Notes: generated from the sequence alone by a model not told the origin. Numbered from the stretch's first letter, positions 8,845-21,805 are shown. The stretch is DNA of 64,000 nt from Strongylocentrotus purpuratus (GCF_000002235.5 NW_022145606.1:49943333-50007332); one strand, 5' to 3'. Numbers and translations are program-made.

Positions 8845-9390
8845 TATATATATCCACTTGCACACTTTTGGTTACTATTGGTACAAAGTTAACAAAAAAA
8901 TGACTAAAAATACTTGTAATATACCATAAGATGAACTTTTCAATTGTGCAAGAGCTGTAATAGTAGAAATGTTGCATTGAGAATAATAACTCCCTGAAAC
9001 TAAAATGATTTGTTTGCACTTAAATTCAATCAAGAATCATCTATACCATTATGGCAAGTCATGAGCCTGTGTATAGGAGAAGATACAACTAACAGGTATA
9101 AAATTGGAAAAGATGTGATGTAAAAGAAGAAGGAACACCATCTATATATGTATATTATGTAAAATATTAATGCTAATAATAAAAAAGCAAACAATTCATG
9201 AAATGTTTCATGCATCATTTTAAAGCTCTTTTCCTCTTCTTTCTTTTGACACCTAATACAATATGAAAGAGCAACGCATAGACGAGCAAGAAGAATTTGA
9301 AATTTAAATGTAGAAATCAAACTGCGCAAATCAGAGCAAAGAGAACTGCATTGGATGTCTGCAGCAAGTGAACAACTCATAATATGATAA
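8845..9390. other. No recognised feature
   Basis: AT-rich sequence. The short open frames on the minus strand (8792-9019, 9030-9380) have no domain, no splice context and no start signals I can support. Confidence 0.4.
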
Positions 9391-10300
9391 GATTGGCTGA
9401 TAAATCAATACCTTCTCTTACTGTTATTGTGAACACCAGCTATGTACATTATGTATATTATACTTATGTAAATATGTATGGTAATGTTATATCATATAGG
9501 ATAGACAATCATTTTCATTGCAAAATCTGTTTAGATTAAGTATTCTATCAAAAAATATGTAGAAAGAAGTATTTATTATTGAAATTTCAGTTTAACCAAT
9601 TTGATCCAAGATTTTGTGCCTGCAGTTTTTACATATATTTGTGAAGATAAAATGGTACGATTGGCTGATAAATCAATATATTCTATTACTGCTATTTTGA
9701 ACACCAGCTATGTATTTATATATTTATGGTAATGTTAGATCATATAGGATAGACAATTATTTTCATTGCAAAATCTGTTAAGATTCAGGATTCTTACACA
9801 TAATATTTAGAAAGAAGTATTTATTATTAACATTTCAGTATAACCAATTTGATCCAAGATTTTGTGACTGCAGTTTTTACATATGTTTATGAAGATATTA
9901 AAATGATAAGATTGGCTGATAAATCAATACCTTCTCTTACTGCTATTGTGAACACCAGCTATTTATGTATATTATATTTATGTAAATATTTATGATAATG
10001 TTATATCATATAGGATAGACAATTATTTTCATTGCAAAATCTGTTAAGATTCAGTATTCTTACACATAATATGTAGAAAGAAGTATTTATTATTAACATT
10101 TCAGTATAACCAATCTGATCCAAGATTTTGTGACTGCAGTTAATTTTTACATATATTTATGAAGATAAAAGGACAAGATTGGCTGATAAATCAATACCTT
10201 CTCTTATTGCTATTGTGAACACCAGTTATGTATGTATATTTATGTAAATATTAATTTTTATATCATATAGGGTAGACAATTATTTTCATTGCAGACTGTG
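9391..10300. repeat. Tandem repeat, about 250-268 bp units, 3.5 copies
   Basis: Units start with GATTGGCTGATAAATCAATA at 9391, 9659, 9910 and 10177; the last is incomplete. Each carries TGAACACCAGCTATGT, ATCATATAGGATAGACAAT and TTGATCCAAGATTTTGTG in the same order. The repeat is AT-rich and non-coding, with satellite-like organisation. Confidence 0.8.
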
Positions 10301-10452
10301 TTAATTTTCATATCTATGCATGTAGCAATCTTACGTACAACTTGCTTTGCAATGATGTGTAACTGTCAAATATATCAGTTGTTTTAAGATTAGGTAATCC
10401 GATTTGTATTTATAATCTGCTAAATTATCTAAAGTGCATGGCAACTATGTAA

Positions 10453-10800
10453 GGCGAGGCGTCAAAAATATCGATACCAGCTGGCTACCGCCTCACGCAT
10501 TGGCGGATCGAGGCTGCAATTCCGCCCGAAGCCTGGCTGGGGCAATTAATTTTCACTGATTAGCCCAGCCGGCTTGCGCCAGGCTGGGATCTGAGTTTTA
10601 CCACGGAATCTTTAATCGGCCCATCCACCCCCCGCCTGGCGGCACGTCTATAATTGGCCCAGCCGGCCCCCGCCAAAAATAGGTTGTTAAAGTTGCAACT
10701 TTAAAGTTTCCAGTTGGCGGCCGCCGTACGGAGATGCTTAAAGTTTTAGTGGCGGCAGCCAGGCGGAGATGCTTGTAATCCAGAATCTGCACGGTCCTTT
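10453..10800. mobile_element. MITE, Harbinger-like family, copy 2 (right end missing)
   Basis: It begins with GGCGAGGCGTCAAAAATA after TAA, exactly as copy 1 begins after TTA. It follows copy 1 through CCCAGCCGGCTTGCGCC to about 10594, then switches to other GC-rich sequence (GGCCCAGCCGGCCCCCGCC, GTGGCGGCAGCCAGGCGG). No right terminal repeat was found, so it is truncated or composite. Confidence 0.6.
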
Positions 10801-11439
10801 ATAATTTCCCCCACACTTGATCCAAGCCGTCGAAGATGGCGTTATCAACAGACTCATAATTATGCTCACCAGCCTAGCCTGAGTTTCGCTGGGCGTCTTT
10901 ATTTAATGATCACGCCATCATCGGCTGGTAGCAAGTAAGTAGGGAGAGGTAGCGTTGGTGCGGTGGAGATCAAAATTAAATAGGCCAGATTCTGGACTAA
11001 GATGCTTGAAGTTGCAACTTGTTGAAACGTGTAACTGAGCTTTCCCTAAAAAATGGCGCTCATTTTCCGATTGTGACGTCATTTCAAGCTATGTTTACAT
11101 TTCTATTCACGCCGGCCTTTGCGTACAAAAAGGGATGGACGTGAAGCAACGAGGGGAAGGATACCGTGATAGACGTTGACAAAAACTTAGCAACACCCAA
11201 CAAATCTTGAATACATAATGTTTCAGGCAAACGTGGCTGCCGTGATGCCGGGAACATAGTTTAGACGTAGCTTTGAGGGCGACTGTTATCGCGCCTGTTC
11301 ACAGCGAAACGCACCTGTTTTTAAAATTGCTTGGATTAGCAAGTGTGCGCTTGTAAAAATGGCGCTTGGCTGAAATGCTCCCCAGGGAGTATGTGTGCGG
11401 CAAAGCCTGAATCCGATGACCGGGGTAATAATATATATA
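10801..11439. other. No gene seen
   Basis: The sequence has moderate GC and no supported open frame. It has several short GC-rich words (GCGCTTGGC, CGCCGGCC) like those of the MITE just before, so part of it may be another degenerate element. Confidence 0.3.
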
Positions 11440-11525
11440 ATTGTGAAGCGCTTCGAGAAGGCCTTCGGTCCTGAAAAGCGCTATTATAATAATATAAGAA
11501 CTAGCTATTATCATAATTATTATTT
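11440..11525 (+). repeat. Retroelement-tail-like sequence
   Basis: GTGAAGCGCTTCGAGAAGG, then AAAAGCGCTATTATAATAAT and AT-rich triplets resemble the common 3' tails of invertebrate non-LTR elements (a GCGCT-core hairpin followed by AT repeats). No coding part precedes it. Confidence 0.3.
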
Positions 11526-11614
11526 ACAATTTAAGTGTATAATTTCAAATATTTCATGTCATTTTATGTCTTTATATCCACTATCTTACACCATTTAAAC
11601 TTGGTGTCCACTCA

Positions 11615-12930
11615 GGGGCGTCTCCAAAGGGAGGGGGGATGGGGGTGCGACCCCCCCCCCCCCCCCCCACCTGTCAGGATATTGTCGGTAAATTCGCTGC
11701 CGTCGGGAAAAAAGAGAAAAGGGGGAGGGAAAAAGGGAGAGGGAAAGGAAAAGAAAAGAAAAAAGAAAAAGAAAAGAAAAAAAGGAAAAGAAAGGAAAGA
11801 GAAGAAAGAAAGAGAAAAAAAAGAAAAAGAAAGAAAAAAGAATAAAAAAGAGAAAAGGGAAACAAAAGAAACGGGGGAGGAAAGAGAGGAGAGAGAGGGG
11901 AGATTAGGGTCTGAAAGAGGAGGAGTGGGAGTAAAAGAGAGAGGGGGTTGTTGGGTGGAGTCGTCTCGTCTAGGAAGCAAGAAAGACACGGGTAACATGT
12001 ATTGCTGTGTTGGGTCAGCTGTGTCGGTATTCTTGCTCGATCCTCGTGTACTATATCAATGCAGAAGTTTGAAGTCGGTGAGATGTATATTGTCGGTCGG
12101 CCGACAAGTTTTTTTCCCTACGAACTGTGACTTTTTATCCGCTGTGACGACTTCTAGAGTGACTACAACTAGAATACTTGTAATTTCCCGAACTTTCACT
12201 TTCCTATAATATCAGCTAAAGAAATCAGAGGTTTAACATTTTTGTGGAAACTAAATTCAAACAAGGAGGGGGAAACTGAATTCAGACAAATGGGGCTTAT
12301 TAAGAGTCGAAAACGATGCAACGAATCGTCTTCTTTCTATAATAATTAAGTCAAACGTCCATGCTTCCGCGCTTCGCGCGAGATGGGGGACATGAATTCA
12401 GACAAATAGGGCTTATTAAGAGTGGAAAACGATGCAACGAATCGTCTTCTTTCTATAATTATTTAAGGAAACGTGAAAGCTTCCACGCTTCGCGCGAGAG
12501 GGGGAAACTGAATTCAGATAAATAGGGCTTACTGAGAGTCGAAAACGATGCAACGAATCGTCTTCCTTCTAAAATTATTAAATCAAACGTCTAAGCTTTT
12601 CGCGCTTCGCGCAGGAAGGGGGAAATTAAATTCAGACAAGGATTAAGAGTCGAAAACGGTACAACAAATCGTCTGCTTTCCTAATAATTTAAAGAAACGT
12701 CAAAGCTTTCGCGCTTCGCGCGGGAGGGTGGGGGGAACTTCTTTCAGACAAGGATTAACAGTCGAAAACGGTACATTAAATCGTCTTCTTTTCCTAATTA
12801 TTTAAGGAACGTCTAAGCTTCCGCGCTTCGCTCGGGAGGCCTATTCCCCACATCCCCCTTATGGGCGCGCTTTGCGCGCTCTTTAAGGGATTCGCTTGCT
12901 CACTACCGCCCCTCCCTAAAATAAGATCCT
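11615..12930. repeat. Dispersed repeat family X, copy 1
   Basis: The order is: GGGGCGTCTCCAAAGGGAGG, a C tract (11650-11668), CTGTCAGGATATTGTCGG, a 240-bp purine tract of GAAA/GGAA words, a GTTGTTGGGTGGAGTCGTCT block, then a tandem array of about 115-bp units (12240-12840) with GCGCTTCGCGCG and GAATTCAGACAA. The same order recurs at 28752-30010. Open frames over the purine tract (lysine/glutamate-rich on one strand, serine/phenylalanine-rich on the other) reflect base composition only. Confidence 0.7.
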
Positions 12931-13620
12931 AGCTCCGCGCCTGCATTAAAATATATAGCTACGATGCTGACTAAGTTGACGAAATAATTCGTATATTTAT
13001 GTCGTCGAGGAAAATGACCATTTGCGCATACGCAAGTACAAAAGATAGTCCAAAGGAAAAACAATTTAGCCTTCGGCCCCGGGTTTATATGGTTAAATTT
13101 GTAGATATTAGGACATTTAATTTTTTTGGTAACTGGTGGCTATTTTTGTCCTCTACACCGTTTTACAACCGAACTGCATATTCCGATCACTATCTTTATG
13201 ATTCTGAAACACTTTCCGTCGTTTTCGCACTTTTACGAGAGGGCATAATTTCCGCGTCCAAAGTTTGAAGACCAAAATTTAGACGCAGAAATTAACTTCC
13301 TGACACTTTCAGCAAAGGAGAAAAAGAGAAGAAGAAAAAAGAAAGAAAATTGGAATCCCGGAAACGCCCCTTCATTTGCTAGCTTGCTGGCATTTTAATT
13401 ATCTTAACCAATTATTATTATGAAAAAAATATTGAGATGTACCTTATCTTTATCGATCATCCCTTATCCCTGCTTCTATCCATACACCTCCTCTATTTTT
13501 ACCTTTATATGATTCCACTATTAGTATTATTATTATTCTTAACTACTCTCAAATTTCCAAAATGTCTAGCCAAGATAATTCTGTCTTATTTTGTCTCGAC
13601 ATGCAACTATTGCCAATATA
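12931..13620. other. No recognised feature
   Basis: The plus-strand open frame at 12999-13268 (89 codons) has no recognisable domain, repeat or splice context. The rest is AT-rich. Confidence 0.3.
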
Positions 13621-14469
13621 CACTCTAAAAAAAGATACCCAATATTGGGTAAAATTGTACACTTTACGAGGGTAAAAAGGGAACATGCATGTTCGTTGGG
13701 TAAAATTTGACACAGGGGTGGTTGGGTAAATATTTACCCATCAAATGCTTAATATTTTACCCAACTGATGTGCAATATATTTGACCCAATGTAAAAGGTA
13801 ACATTTTACCCAACGACAACCATGTTCCCTTTTTGACACAACGTTGGGTAATTCTTACCCAACTCATCCTGGGTACTCGTTTACTTTGTTGTTGTGTAAT
13901 TTTTTATCCAAAAGTTGGGTAAAATTTTAACCCAACCGTTTTTTAAATTTACACAGATTTGGGTGAAATAGAAAATTTGTCCAAGGAGTTGGCTGGAAAG
14001 GTGCATGTTATATGTGTTACACAATTTGTTGTCCAGAATTATGTCGAATTTCATGTCCATATTGAGAAGATTTACATGCATTCATGCAAATAAATGCTGC
14101 GGAAAGAAACAATCGTAGTCTATTTCGAACAAAGTCGTCCATCTTCTGTTGATCTTGAACACGATTACGTAGTCCATGAACAGCTTATTCGGAACGACCG
14201 ACCACGCTAGCGCTTCAATCATAGTTTGTAACATCAGTTGTGTCATAATACCAACGTGTAGGTGTCAAAACTTGTGTTTACCCAACGCGTGGTTAAAATA
14301 CTAATCTGCATCGTTACTTTCTTACCCTGGAAATGCGCTCAGTCGAATATTGATATGACACTATGGCAAGTGTAATTAAATTTCAGAGGGACTTCGTGTT
14401 TAGCACAAGGTTGGGTAATACTTTACCCAACTTTTTTAAACAGCGATTTTGCACTCTATTTTTAGAGTG
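13621..14469. mobile_element. TA-flanked inverted-repeat element with GGGTAAA repeats
   Basis: The ends CACTCTAAAAA and TTTTTAGAGTG are inverse complements, with TA on both outer sides (13619-13620, 14470-14471). Just inside each end lie several GGGTAAA/TTTACCC words in opposite order (for example AATATTGGGTAAAATTGTAC at the left and GGTAATACTTTACCCAAC at the right). It is 849 bp with no open frame of note. It is a non-autonomous DNA transposon with TA target sites. Confidence 0.7.
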
Positions 14470-14485
14470 TAAAGATCCTCTAATG

Positions 14486-15190
14486 CCCCACTACTTGTAA
14501 CTACTTGCTCCCTCTATAATAGAAGACAAGCCTATAATAAATCGGTGACCATTGGTCCCCATGATCCTCTCTTCTTATGTTAATCGAGAGCTGAGTTGAT
14601 GAGATAGCCATCTGTCAGTGAGCACCCTGTGCGGTCTATTCACTCCTAGCCAAACTAGTACAGTCGGTTTTTAAAGACAACATTACATCTATGCCTTGGA
14701 AATGAAGGCCTATTTATTATCCGCTACTTTACTACGCCTCTGCAAGTATCCTGATGGGCCTTTGCCATTTGGGTCCGATTGTTCACGAGACCCCCCCCCC
14801 CCCCCCCCCTCATACACATGCCTTGCCGAGACATCAACATGGGATCAAATGTACACCTATTCTACTGACCAAATACTTAATTGGGTGATCCCCAAATCCT
14901 TAATCCTCAACCCCAACGATAGAATCTGGCAAACCGCAAATCTGGACAAAAGCGATCGAACAATAACGTTGAGTCGCTGAGCGCGCGACTACGTAGTGAA
15001 AGCTATATGACAATAGATGCTTAGAGCTCGCCGTTGACTTGTTTGTAAATAGGGACTTTTAGATTTGCGTGGACTCATACGTGTGACGTCCATTCAAGGC
15101 ACTGCATTAAAAGGACGTCGACCGTAGCAATCCACATTGTTTTCGTGCAAATCTAAAAGTCCCTAATAACCGATAAAGGTGTACGTTAGA
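14486..15190. repeat. Dispersed repeat Y, copy 1
   Basis: The part at 14486-14625 (ACTTGCTCCCTCTATA, GGTCCCCATGATCCTCT, GAGTTGATGAGATAGCCA) is present inverted at 21812-21945. A later part (ATAACCGATAAAGGTGTACG near 15170) recurs near 17310 and 22320. A C tract at 14791-14809 lies between. The element has no clear ends; these are fragments of one family scattered over 14.5-22.4 kb. Confidence 0.55.
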
Positions 15191-15833
15191 TATAGTATTT
15201 GATCGTGAATCCTAACTTTTCCTTTTCTTTTCGTATATGTCTTTTTAACTTTATGTTTTCTATTTGTTTCCATGACGCACCGCTCCACGAAAAAGCAATA
15301 ACAACAACGTAATCAGGAGTAGACAGGTACTAAATACAAAAGAAAAAGAAAATGAGAATGATAATGAAGAGAATGAATGTACACATATTTGAGAACATTA
15401 CAGTTAACTTTAAAAACATTACGGTAAAAAAAAAGAAAAAAAAGTGCAATGCGATGCTGGTGTATCGCATTGTGCATTGTCTGCCTTCAGAGGGTTAACA
15501 GAACATACATGTATATGCTTAAGTTTTTATCTACGTTCTGTGATTTTATGATTCTTCACTACCAACATTTTGAAGCTTACAAACTTAGTCGTAATGAAAG
15601 TCATATCTTAAAACGGGGGATTTGGAAAAAAAGAGCGACGTTAGAGCAGATACAACGACAACACATTCTGGCCTTGCAATGCATATTGTCTTCTAGGACT
15701 ATACAAATTTGTTTGTGTAGTCGCATATAGGCTACATCTTTCTATGTACGGTGTTTGTTACTTTATAACCAATGCTTCGCAAATTCCAGAACCTTGTAGT
15801 ACACACCAATACGTATATGTTACATGATCAACC
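15191..15833. other. No gene seen; fragment of a dispersed repeat at its end
   Basis: Mostly AT-rich. From about 15735 the sequence (CCAGAACCTTG, TACACACCAATAC) is related to 18950-19110 and 26265-26445, so it belongs to another dispersed family. The open frame at 15449-15730 shows no domain. Confidence 0.35.
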
Positions 15834-16560
15834 TAAACTATACATTTTGCGCCCCCTAAGTTTCAAAACAATTTGCGGCACCTCAATAAAATATAAATTT
15901 CTGCACCCTAAGTTTCAGATCAAATTTGCGCCCCTTAGTTTCAGTTCAATTTTGCGCCCCCTCAATAACATATTAACGTCCGACCCCCCCCCCCCAAGTT
16001 TCAGATCAATGTGGCGCGGGCCCTTCAATAAAATATAAATTTTGCGCCCCCAAAGTTTCAGAACAAGTTGCGGCACCTGAATAAAATATAAATTTCTGCA
16101 CCCTAAGTTTCAGATTAAATTTTGCGCCCCCTTAGTTTGAGACCAATTTTGCGCCCCCTTAATAACAAATAAACGTCCTACTCCCTTAGTTTCAGATCAA
16201 TTTGGCGCCGCCTCAATAAAATATAAATTCCTGCCCCAATGATTTCAGATCAATTTTGCACCCGGCCCTCAATGAAAGATCCATTTTGCGCCCACCTTAG
16301 TTTCAGATCAATTTTGCGCCCCCTCCTTAGTCTAAGATAGATGTTGCACCCACAGGTTAAAATAAATTTTGCGCTACCTCAATCGAATATAAAAATGCCG
16401 CCCCCTTAGTTTCAGATCAATTTTGCGACCCCCCCCCCCCCGAAGTTTCAGATCAATTTTTCGCCGTCTCAGTAAAAGACAAATTTTGCGCCCCGGTCAA
16501 TAATGTATATATTTTCCGCCACCTAAGTTTCAGATCAATTTTGAAACTCCTCAATTAATC
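15834..16560. repeat. Irregular short tandem repeat
   Basis: Repetition of TTAGTTTCAGATCAATTTTG followed by CGCCCCCT, alternating with CTCAATAAAATATAAATTT. Units are about 30-60 bp and partly scrambled. Poly-C runs interrupt it at about 15984 and 16428. Non-coding. Confidence 0.75.
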
Positions 16561-17353
16561 AGCACTGTCATTTTTCTGTTTTTTTTTCTTCCAAGTTTAA
16601 TATTTTTCGTTATGTACTTTCAATTATTTCGCTCTATATCTAACACCATCACTTGAATACGGCGCATAACATGTGAACGCAACGTAGCCATATGATGGAA
16701 GGCACGTTTAAAAGGGAGAGAAAGAGAGAGAGAGGGGGGGGGGGGGAGGTGTCGAAGACCAAAGGGGAACCTTTGACCCATGTATTGTAATTATAATTTG
16801 GACAATTTGGAAAATGCAGAAACAAAAACAAACAAACAGATAATTTGGACATGCATGAAGTAATCAGTTGATCGAGTGAAACAAGCCCGGATGCGTGTGG
16901 CATGGAAAATTAAGGCGTGCCATTAATAGCGTGCGACCTATGCCTTGGACGTGTCGGGCAGCATGCTAAGACATTTTTGACGTCATGCTTTACTCAATAT
17001 ATTTACAGAACATTCATCAAACATTGAACAATAGACAAATTTAACATTATTAAACAAATCACTCCCTCCCTTTACACACATAGCCTATGCCATGCCGATA
17101 CTTTGGGTAAGTCAAGTTAGGCAGCCTTAATCCGCGCCAGAACAATAGAATCTGGCAAGCCGGACAAAAGCGATCAAACTAGCGTTGAGTCACCGAGCGC
17201 GCTACTACGTATAGTAAAAAGCTACTAGTATATGACAACAGATGCTTATAACTGTTGCTGAGCTCGCCGTTGACTTGTTTGTTATTATTTATATTTATAT
17301 ACAGTCCCCAAATAACCGATAAAGGTGTACGTTAGATAGAGTACCCTTGCCAT
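16561..17353. other. No gene; G tract and repeat-Y fragment
   Basis: A GAGAGA stretch runs into a G tract at 16735-16746. From about 17120 the sequence resembles 14920-15180 (AGAATCTGGCAA, GTTGAGTC, GTTGACTTGTTTG, CGATAAAGGTGTACG). Confidence 0.4.
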
Positions 17354-18340
17354 AGATCTTTTCATGAGATGTTAAGGACGACACAAATGGCAAGGGTTCT
17401 GCCTTGCCATTTATCCCGTTCTTAACATTTCATGAAATGATCTAAAACTACATAGTTTGGATAGTCAGAGATCATACACTCCTTCTAGAGATGAAAAGAG
17501 ATCAATTCATGAGATGTTAAGGACAACACACATGGCGTTCTTAACATCTCATGAAATGATCTGCAATTACATAGTTTGGATAGACAGAGATCATACACTC
17601 CTTCTAGAGATGAAACGAGATCATTTCATGAGATGTTAAGGACGACACAAATAGCAAGGGTCCCCCCTTGCCATTTGTCCCGTTCTTAACATCTCATGAA
17701 ATGATCTGCAATGACATACTTTGGATAGACAGAGATCATATATTCCTTCTAGAGATGAAAAGAGATCATTTCATGAGATGTTAAGAACGGGAGAAATGGC
17801 AAGGGGGAACCCATGCCATAGATCTTTTCATTAGATGTTAAGGACGACACATTAATGGCAAGGGTTGCCCCTTGCCATTTGTCCCGTTCTTACCATCTCA
17901 TGAAATGATCTGCAATTACATAGTTTGGATAGACAGAAATCAAACACTCCTTCTAGAGATGAAAAGAGATCATTTCATGAGATGTTAAGGACGACCCAAA
18001 TGGCAAGGGTTCCCCCTTGCCATTTGTCCCGTTCTTACCATCTCATAAAATGATCTGCAATTACATAGTTTGGATAGACAGAAATCAAACACTCCTTCTA
18101 GAGATGAAAAGAGATCATTTCATGAGATATTAGGGACGACCCAAATGGCAAGGGTTCCCCCTTGCCATTTGTCCCGTTCTTAACATCTCATGAATGATCT
18201 GAAATGACATAGTTTGGATAGACAGAGATCATACACTCCTTCTAGAGATGAAAAGAGATCCTTTCATGAGATGTTAATAATGACACAAATGGCAAGGTTC
18301 CCCCTTGCCATTTTTCCCGTTCTTAACATCTCATGAATGT
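17354..18340. repeat. Tandem array of long hairpins
   Basis: About eight units of 100-170 bp. Each contains an inverted repeat: GATCATTTCATGAGATGTTA and AATGGCAAGGG, a short centre, then CCCTTGCCATTT and TAACATCTCATGAAATGATC. The hairpins are joined by a constant spacer with CATAGTTTGGATAGACAGA and CTCCTTCTAGAGATGAAA. Stems start near 17354, 17500, 17618, 17761, 17815, 17966, 18111 and 18258. The second unit has lost its central part. Both arms vary together in places (GTTAAGAACGG with CCGTTCTTAAC). Confidence 0.8.
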
Positions 18341-19889
18341 GTGTACATCTTCTTTTCTGAGACAAGGCATAATTGTCCAAAGGTGCGAAGCTCTTTTTTT
18401 CTTGGGTTGATGAATAGCCGAGTAGGCTTACGTTCTTTGAAACTTATTACTACCCCTCATTCACGAAACAAGTCTTTTTCTTAGTACATATCTCTAAAAC
18501 GGAATAAGAATTAAACTACAAGACCCAAGAGAACATCGTTTCGAATGTTGATGGATATAATGTGAGAAACCATATTACAAACGACTTCGTCCTCAATTTA
18601 TTGTAACGTTTGGCTTTCATCTGTATGAGCATTAAGCAAGCCAATTTGTAAACGAACATTGCCTAGAAAAAGAGCAGCGGATCAAGGGGGAGAGGGTTGA
18701 ACCTTTTTTTTTCAAGGGGGGGGGGGGTGTAGGAATTATGATTTGGACATGCATGTGAATATGACAAAATCAATGACCGAAGGCAGTTATCTTGAAACAC
18801 TGGGACAAAGCCATCAAAGGCCTATACGTGTATCTATATAAAAAAAATGTAGCACTGGCCCGACTCAAGGGTGAATATAATCATGTGAGCACATGTCTTT
18901 TTTAATACCTGTTAGTGTCGTCCTATATATACATCTTTTTGTGTACAGTGCTTGGTACTTTACCAAAACCGCTTTGCCAAATTTCTTATCATATTGATGA
19001 CACCAGAACCTTGCATTACACACCAATACTTTATGCGACATAATCAACTTTTTCGAAATCATTCCACACCGTTTCTTCCACAATGCAATCGCATGACCAG
19101 AACTCAACTTTATTTTTAACTGTAGCTATGTAGTCATGTTTGAGCTAATAGTGCCTAGATAATCACCAGTTAAACAAGGGAGAGGGGGTTAAGTAGGTGC
19201 GCAATATCTTCGCTTTTTTTTGGGGGGGGGATACAAATTACATATAACATCCAGGGAAATTACCGTCTACTTTTTCTATGTATGTTTATTAAAATCGCCA
19301 TATGATCTCTACAGTTTATCTTCATGTATGCTTTGATAATGCATTAACATTTCCATCATAAAAAGCGATGACGACAAATTGTTGAAAAGCCTCTGTACAT
19401 TGTCTCGTTGATGATCTAAACACGTCGACCCCCCCCCCCCCCCCCGCCTCCCACCGCTAATTCCCGTCGATGAATGTGTACATCTTTCTGACACAAAGCC
19501 TCATTGATTAATAGCCTAGTAGGCATACGGCCTTTGTGAATTATAACTACCCCTAATTCCCGAAACAAGTCTTTTTCTTAGTACACATCTCTAACACGGA
19601 ATAAGAATTAAATTATATATTTGTATACCCAATACGAGACCCAAGAGAACATCGTTTCTAATGTTGATGAACATAATGTGAGAAACCACATTACAAACGA
19701 CTTCGTCCTAAATTTACTGTAACGTTTTCACGTTTATCTGTATGAGCATAAAGCAAGTCAATTTGTAAACGAACATTGCCTAGATAACGACAATGTTTGA
19801 GCTAATAGTGCCTAGATAATCAACGGTTAAACAAGGCCAAGGGAGAGGGGGTTGAAATAGGTGCGCAACTCTTTGCTCTTTTTTTTTTT

Positions 19890-19920
<31 letters not shown>

Positions 19921-20145
19921 GGACTATAAACGGAATATACATGTTAATAATGCATACACATTTCCATCAGAAGCGATAACGGCAAAATGTTGCAAAGCCT
20001 CTGTACATTGTCTCGTTGATGATCTACACACTGTGACCCCCCCCCCCCCCCCGCTTTCCATCGCTAATTCCAAACTATAAACAATGAATGTGTATATCTT
20101 TCTGAGACAAAGCTGTCCAAAGGTGCGAAGCTTCTTTTCTTACTG
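18341..20145. repeat. Duplicated non-coding block
   Basis: The block at about 18341-18720 (GTACATCTT, AGTCTTTTTCTTAGTACA, ACGGAATAAGAATTAAA, CCAAGAGAACATCGTTTC) recurs at 19465-19795. The block at 19138-19440 (GTTTGAGCTAATAGTGCCTA, GGGAGAGGGGGTT, then T and G tracts, GCAAAGCCTCTGTACATTG-like word, C tract) recurs at 19795-20055. A third partial copy starts at 20083. G tract at 19903-19921 and C tracts at 19429-19446 and 20037-20052. Confidence 0.65.
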
Positions 20146-20524
20146 ACCTGCACATAGCAGTACCTTTTGTCCCCCTACCCCACCGACTCCCTTCCCCACA
20201 CACCGAACATTTATGATGTACATGTATTGAATGAATACAATAAAGAATGCAACTAAAACAAAATCTGGCCAAGTTACGTAAGAGGAACAATGGACGTGGC
20301 CGAGTGTAAAGGTATGTTGGATACGTGTATGCCTGGAAAAGACCACCCGTTTGGGCGGGGGGGGGGGTTGTTGTTTTGCAGTTGTTGTTACTGTTTTCAA
20401 AGAATGTTAATGGATCGCATTACGACGTACTCCTAAATAACAATTGTTATCAAACAAATATCGTAGAACCAGATTTTAATCTAATTAAAACAAATAATCA
20501 TGCCAGATAAAGGAATGTACAAGA

Positions 20525-21144
20525 AGATGTGATGACATCTCTCTCGCTCGCTCTCTCAGTGCCATTTTCCATCTTCATTTCTGGTATTATTTTGTTTCCG
20601 TTTCGCTATTTGCTTTTATTCCGAAAGTATTCCTTTCGATCTTGAGATAAATTATTATACCCTAACCTCGATATGGAGAAGAAAAGCACGGAACGATCGA
20701 GCGCCTGATGACATCGAAACAAAAAGAATATTACTATACAATAATTATAAAAAGTAAAACATCGAGACAAAAAATGGAAACTAAAGAGGAATCCAAAGCG
20801 ATGGGCTGGAGTTGATCGGAGAGACAAATATCATAATAATTAATCAACATAATGCCCAACTTTCTCTCTCTCCTTTTTTCTTCAGTGTCGTTTTCAATCT
20901 TCATCCCTCATAGTGTTTTCTGTTCCGCGATTTTTAATGAGATCGCGTTTCGACGTAGCCTTTTTTACTCCTAAATAATCATAATTTTAAGGTAGAACCA
21001 AATTTGACCCTATATTAAATATTCATTCAGATATAAAACAATCGTGGACAAATAAAGGAATGAAAAAAAAATGTGATTAAGTAAAATGTCACCGACGAAA
21101 AGATGACATGAAAAAAGATTGATTATCTCTCTGTATCTCTCCAT

Positions 21145-21186
<42 letters not shown>

Positions 21187-21435
21187 TTTTCTCTCTCTGT
21201 ATCTCTCTCTCTCTCTTCGTCCCTGCGCTGGCTTTATCAGGGCCATTCTCCATCTCTGTTAACGTTTTCCTTTCTGCTATTTGCTTTTATTCAGAAAGTG
21301 TGTATTCAATTCGATCTTGAGATAAATCGTTATACCTTAACCTCGATATGGAGAAGAAAAACACGGAACGAGCGCCTGATGGCATCGAAACATAAAGAAT
21401 ATCACCGTACAATAATTATACAAAAACAAAAAAAT
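20525..21435. repeat. Duplicated block with CT microsatellite
   Basis: The sequence at 20540-20770 (TTGCTTTTATTCCGAAAGT, CTTGAGATAAATTATTATAC, CCTCGATATGGAGAAGAA, GAGCGCCTGATG) recurs at 21235-21430. A CT/CTCTGT microsatellite lies at 21121-21215. Non-coding. Confidence 0.65.
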
Positions 21436-21466
21436 GACATATAATGAAAATGTTGCTAAATGATGG

Positions 21467-21800
21467 TCATTTGACGGTAATTTAATGCCTAAAACCCCTG
21501 AAATTCTTGGGGCTCCGTCCCCTGGACCTCAAGCCAAAGAGTGTCCTGCCAGTGTCACAAAATAATAAGGTATCAAAAAATACTCACCTGACCGTAATAA
21601 AAACGCCTAAAACCCCTGAGCTTCCGGCGGCTCTGTCTTCTGGACCAAACCAAAGGCCCTAAAGCGGGCCCCTGAATATTTATCTGACCGTAATTAAACG
21701 CCTAAAATCCCTGAGCTTCCGGGGGCTCCGCCCCCTGAACCCCATGCCAATACGTGACCTGCCAGTGTCACAATAAGGTCCCCCCCCCCCCCCCCAGAGA
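21467..21800. repeat. Short tandem repeat of three units
   Basis: Three imperfect copies carry CTGACCGTAATTAAACGCC or similar, TAAAACCCCTGA, GGGGCTCCG, CCCCTGGACC and CCTGCCAGTGTCACAA. They start near 21470, 21587 and 21684. A C tract follows at 21780-21795. Confidence 0.65.
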
Positions 21801-21805
21801 GCCAG

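Noticed and set aside
11612..12209. Overlapping open frames of 128-224 codons on both strands
   Set aside because: They lie over a pure purine tract and C tract; lysine/glutamate-rich on one strand and serine/phenylalanine-rich on the other, with no domain or splice signal.
17354..18340. CRISPR-like array
   Set aside because: Repeats are over 100 bp, both stems and spacers are repeated, and the sequence is eukaryotic.
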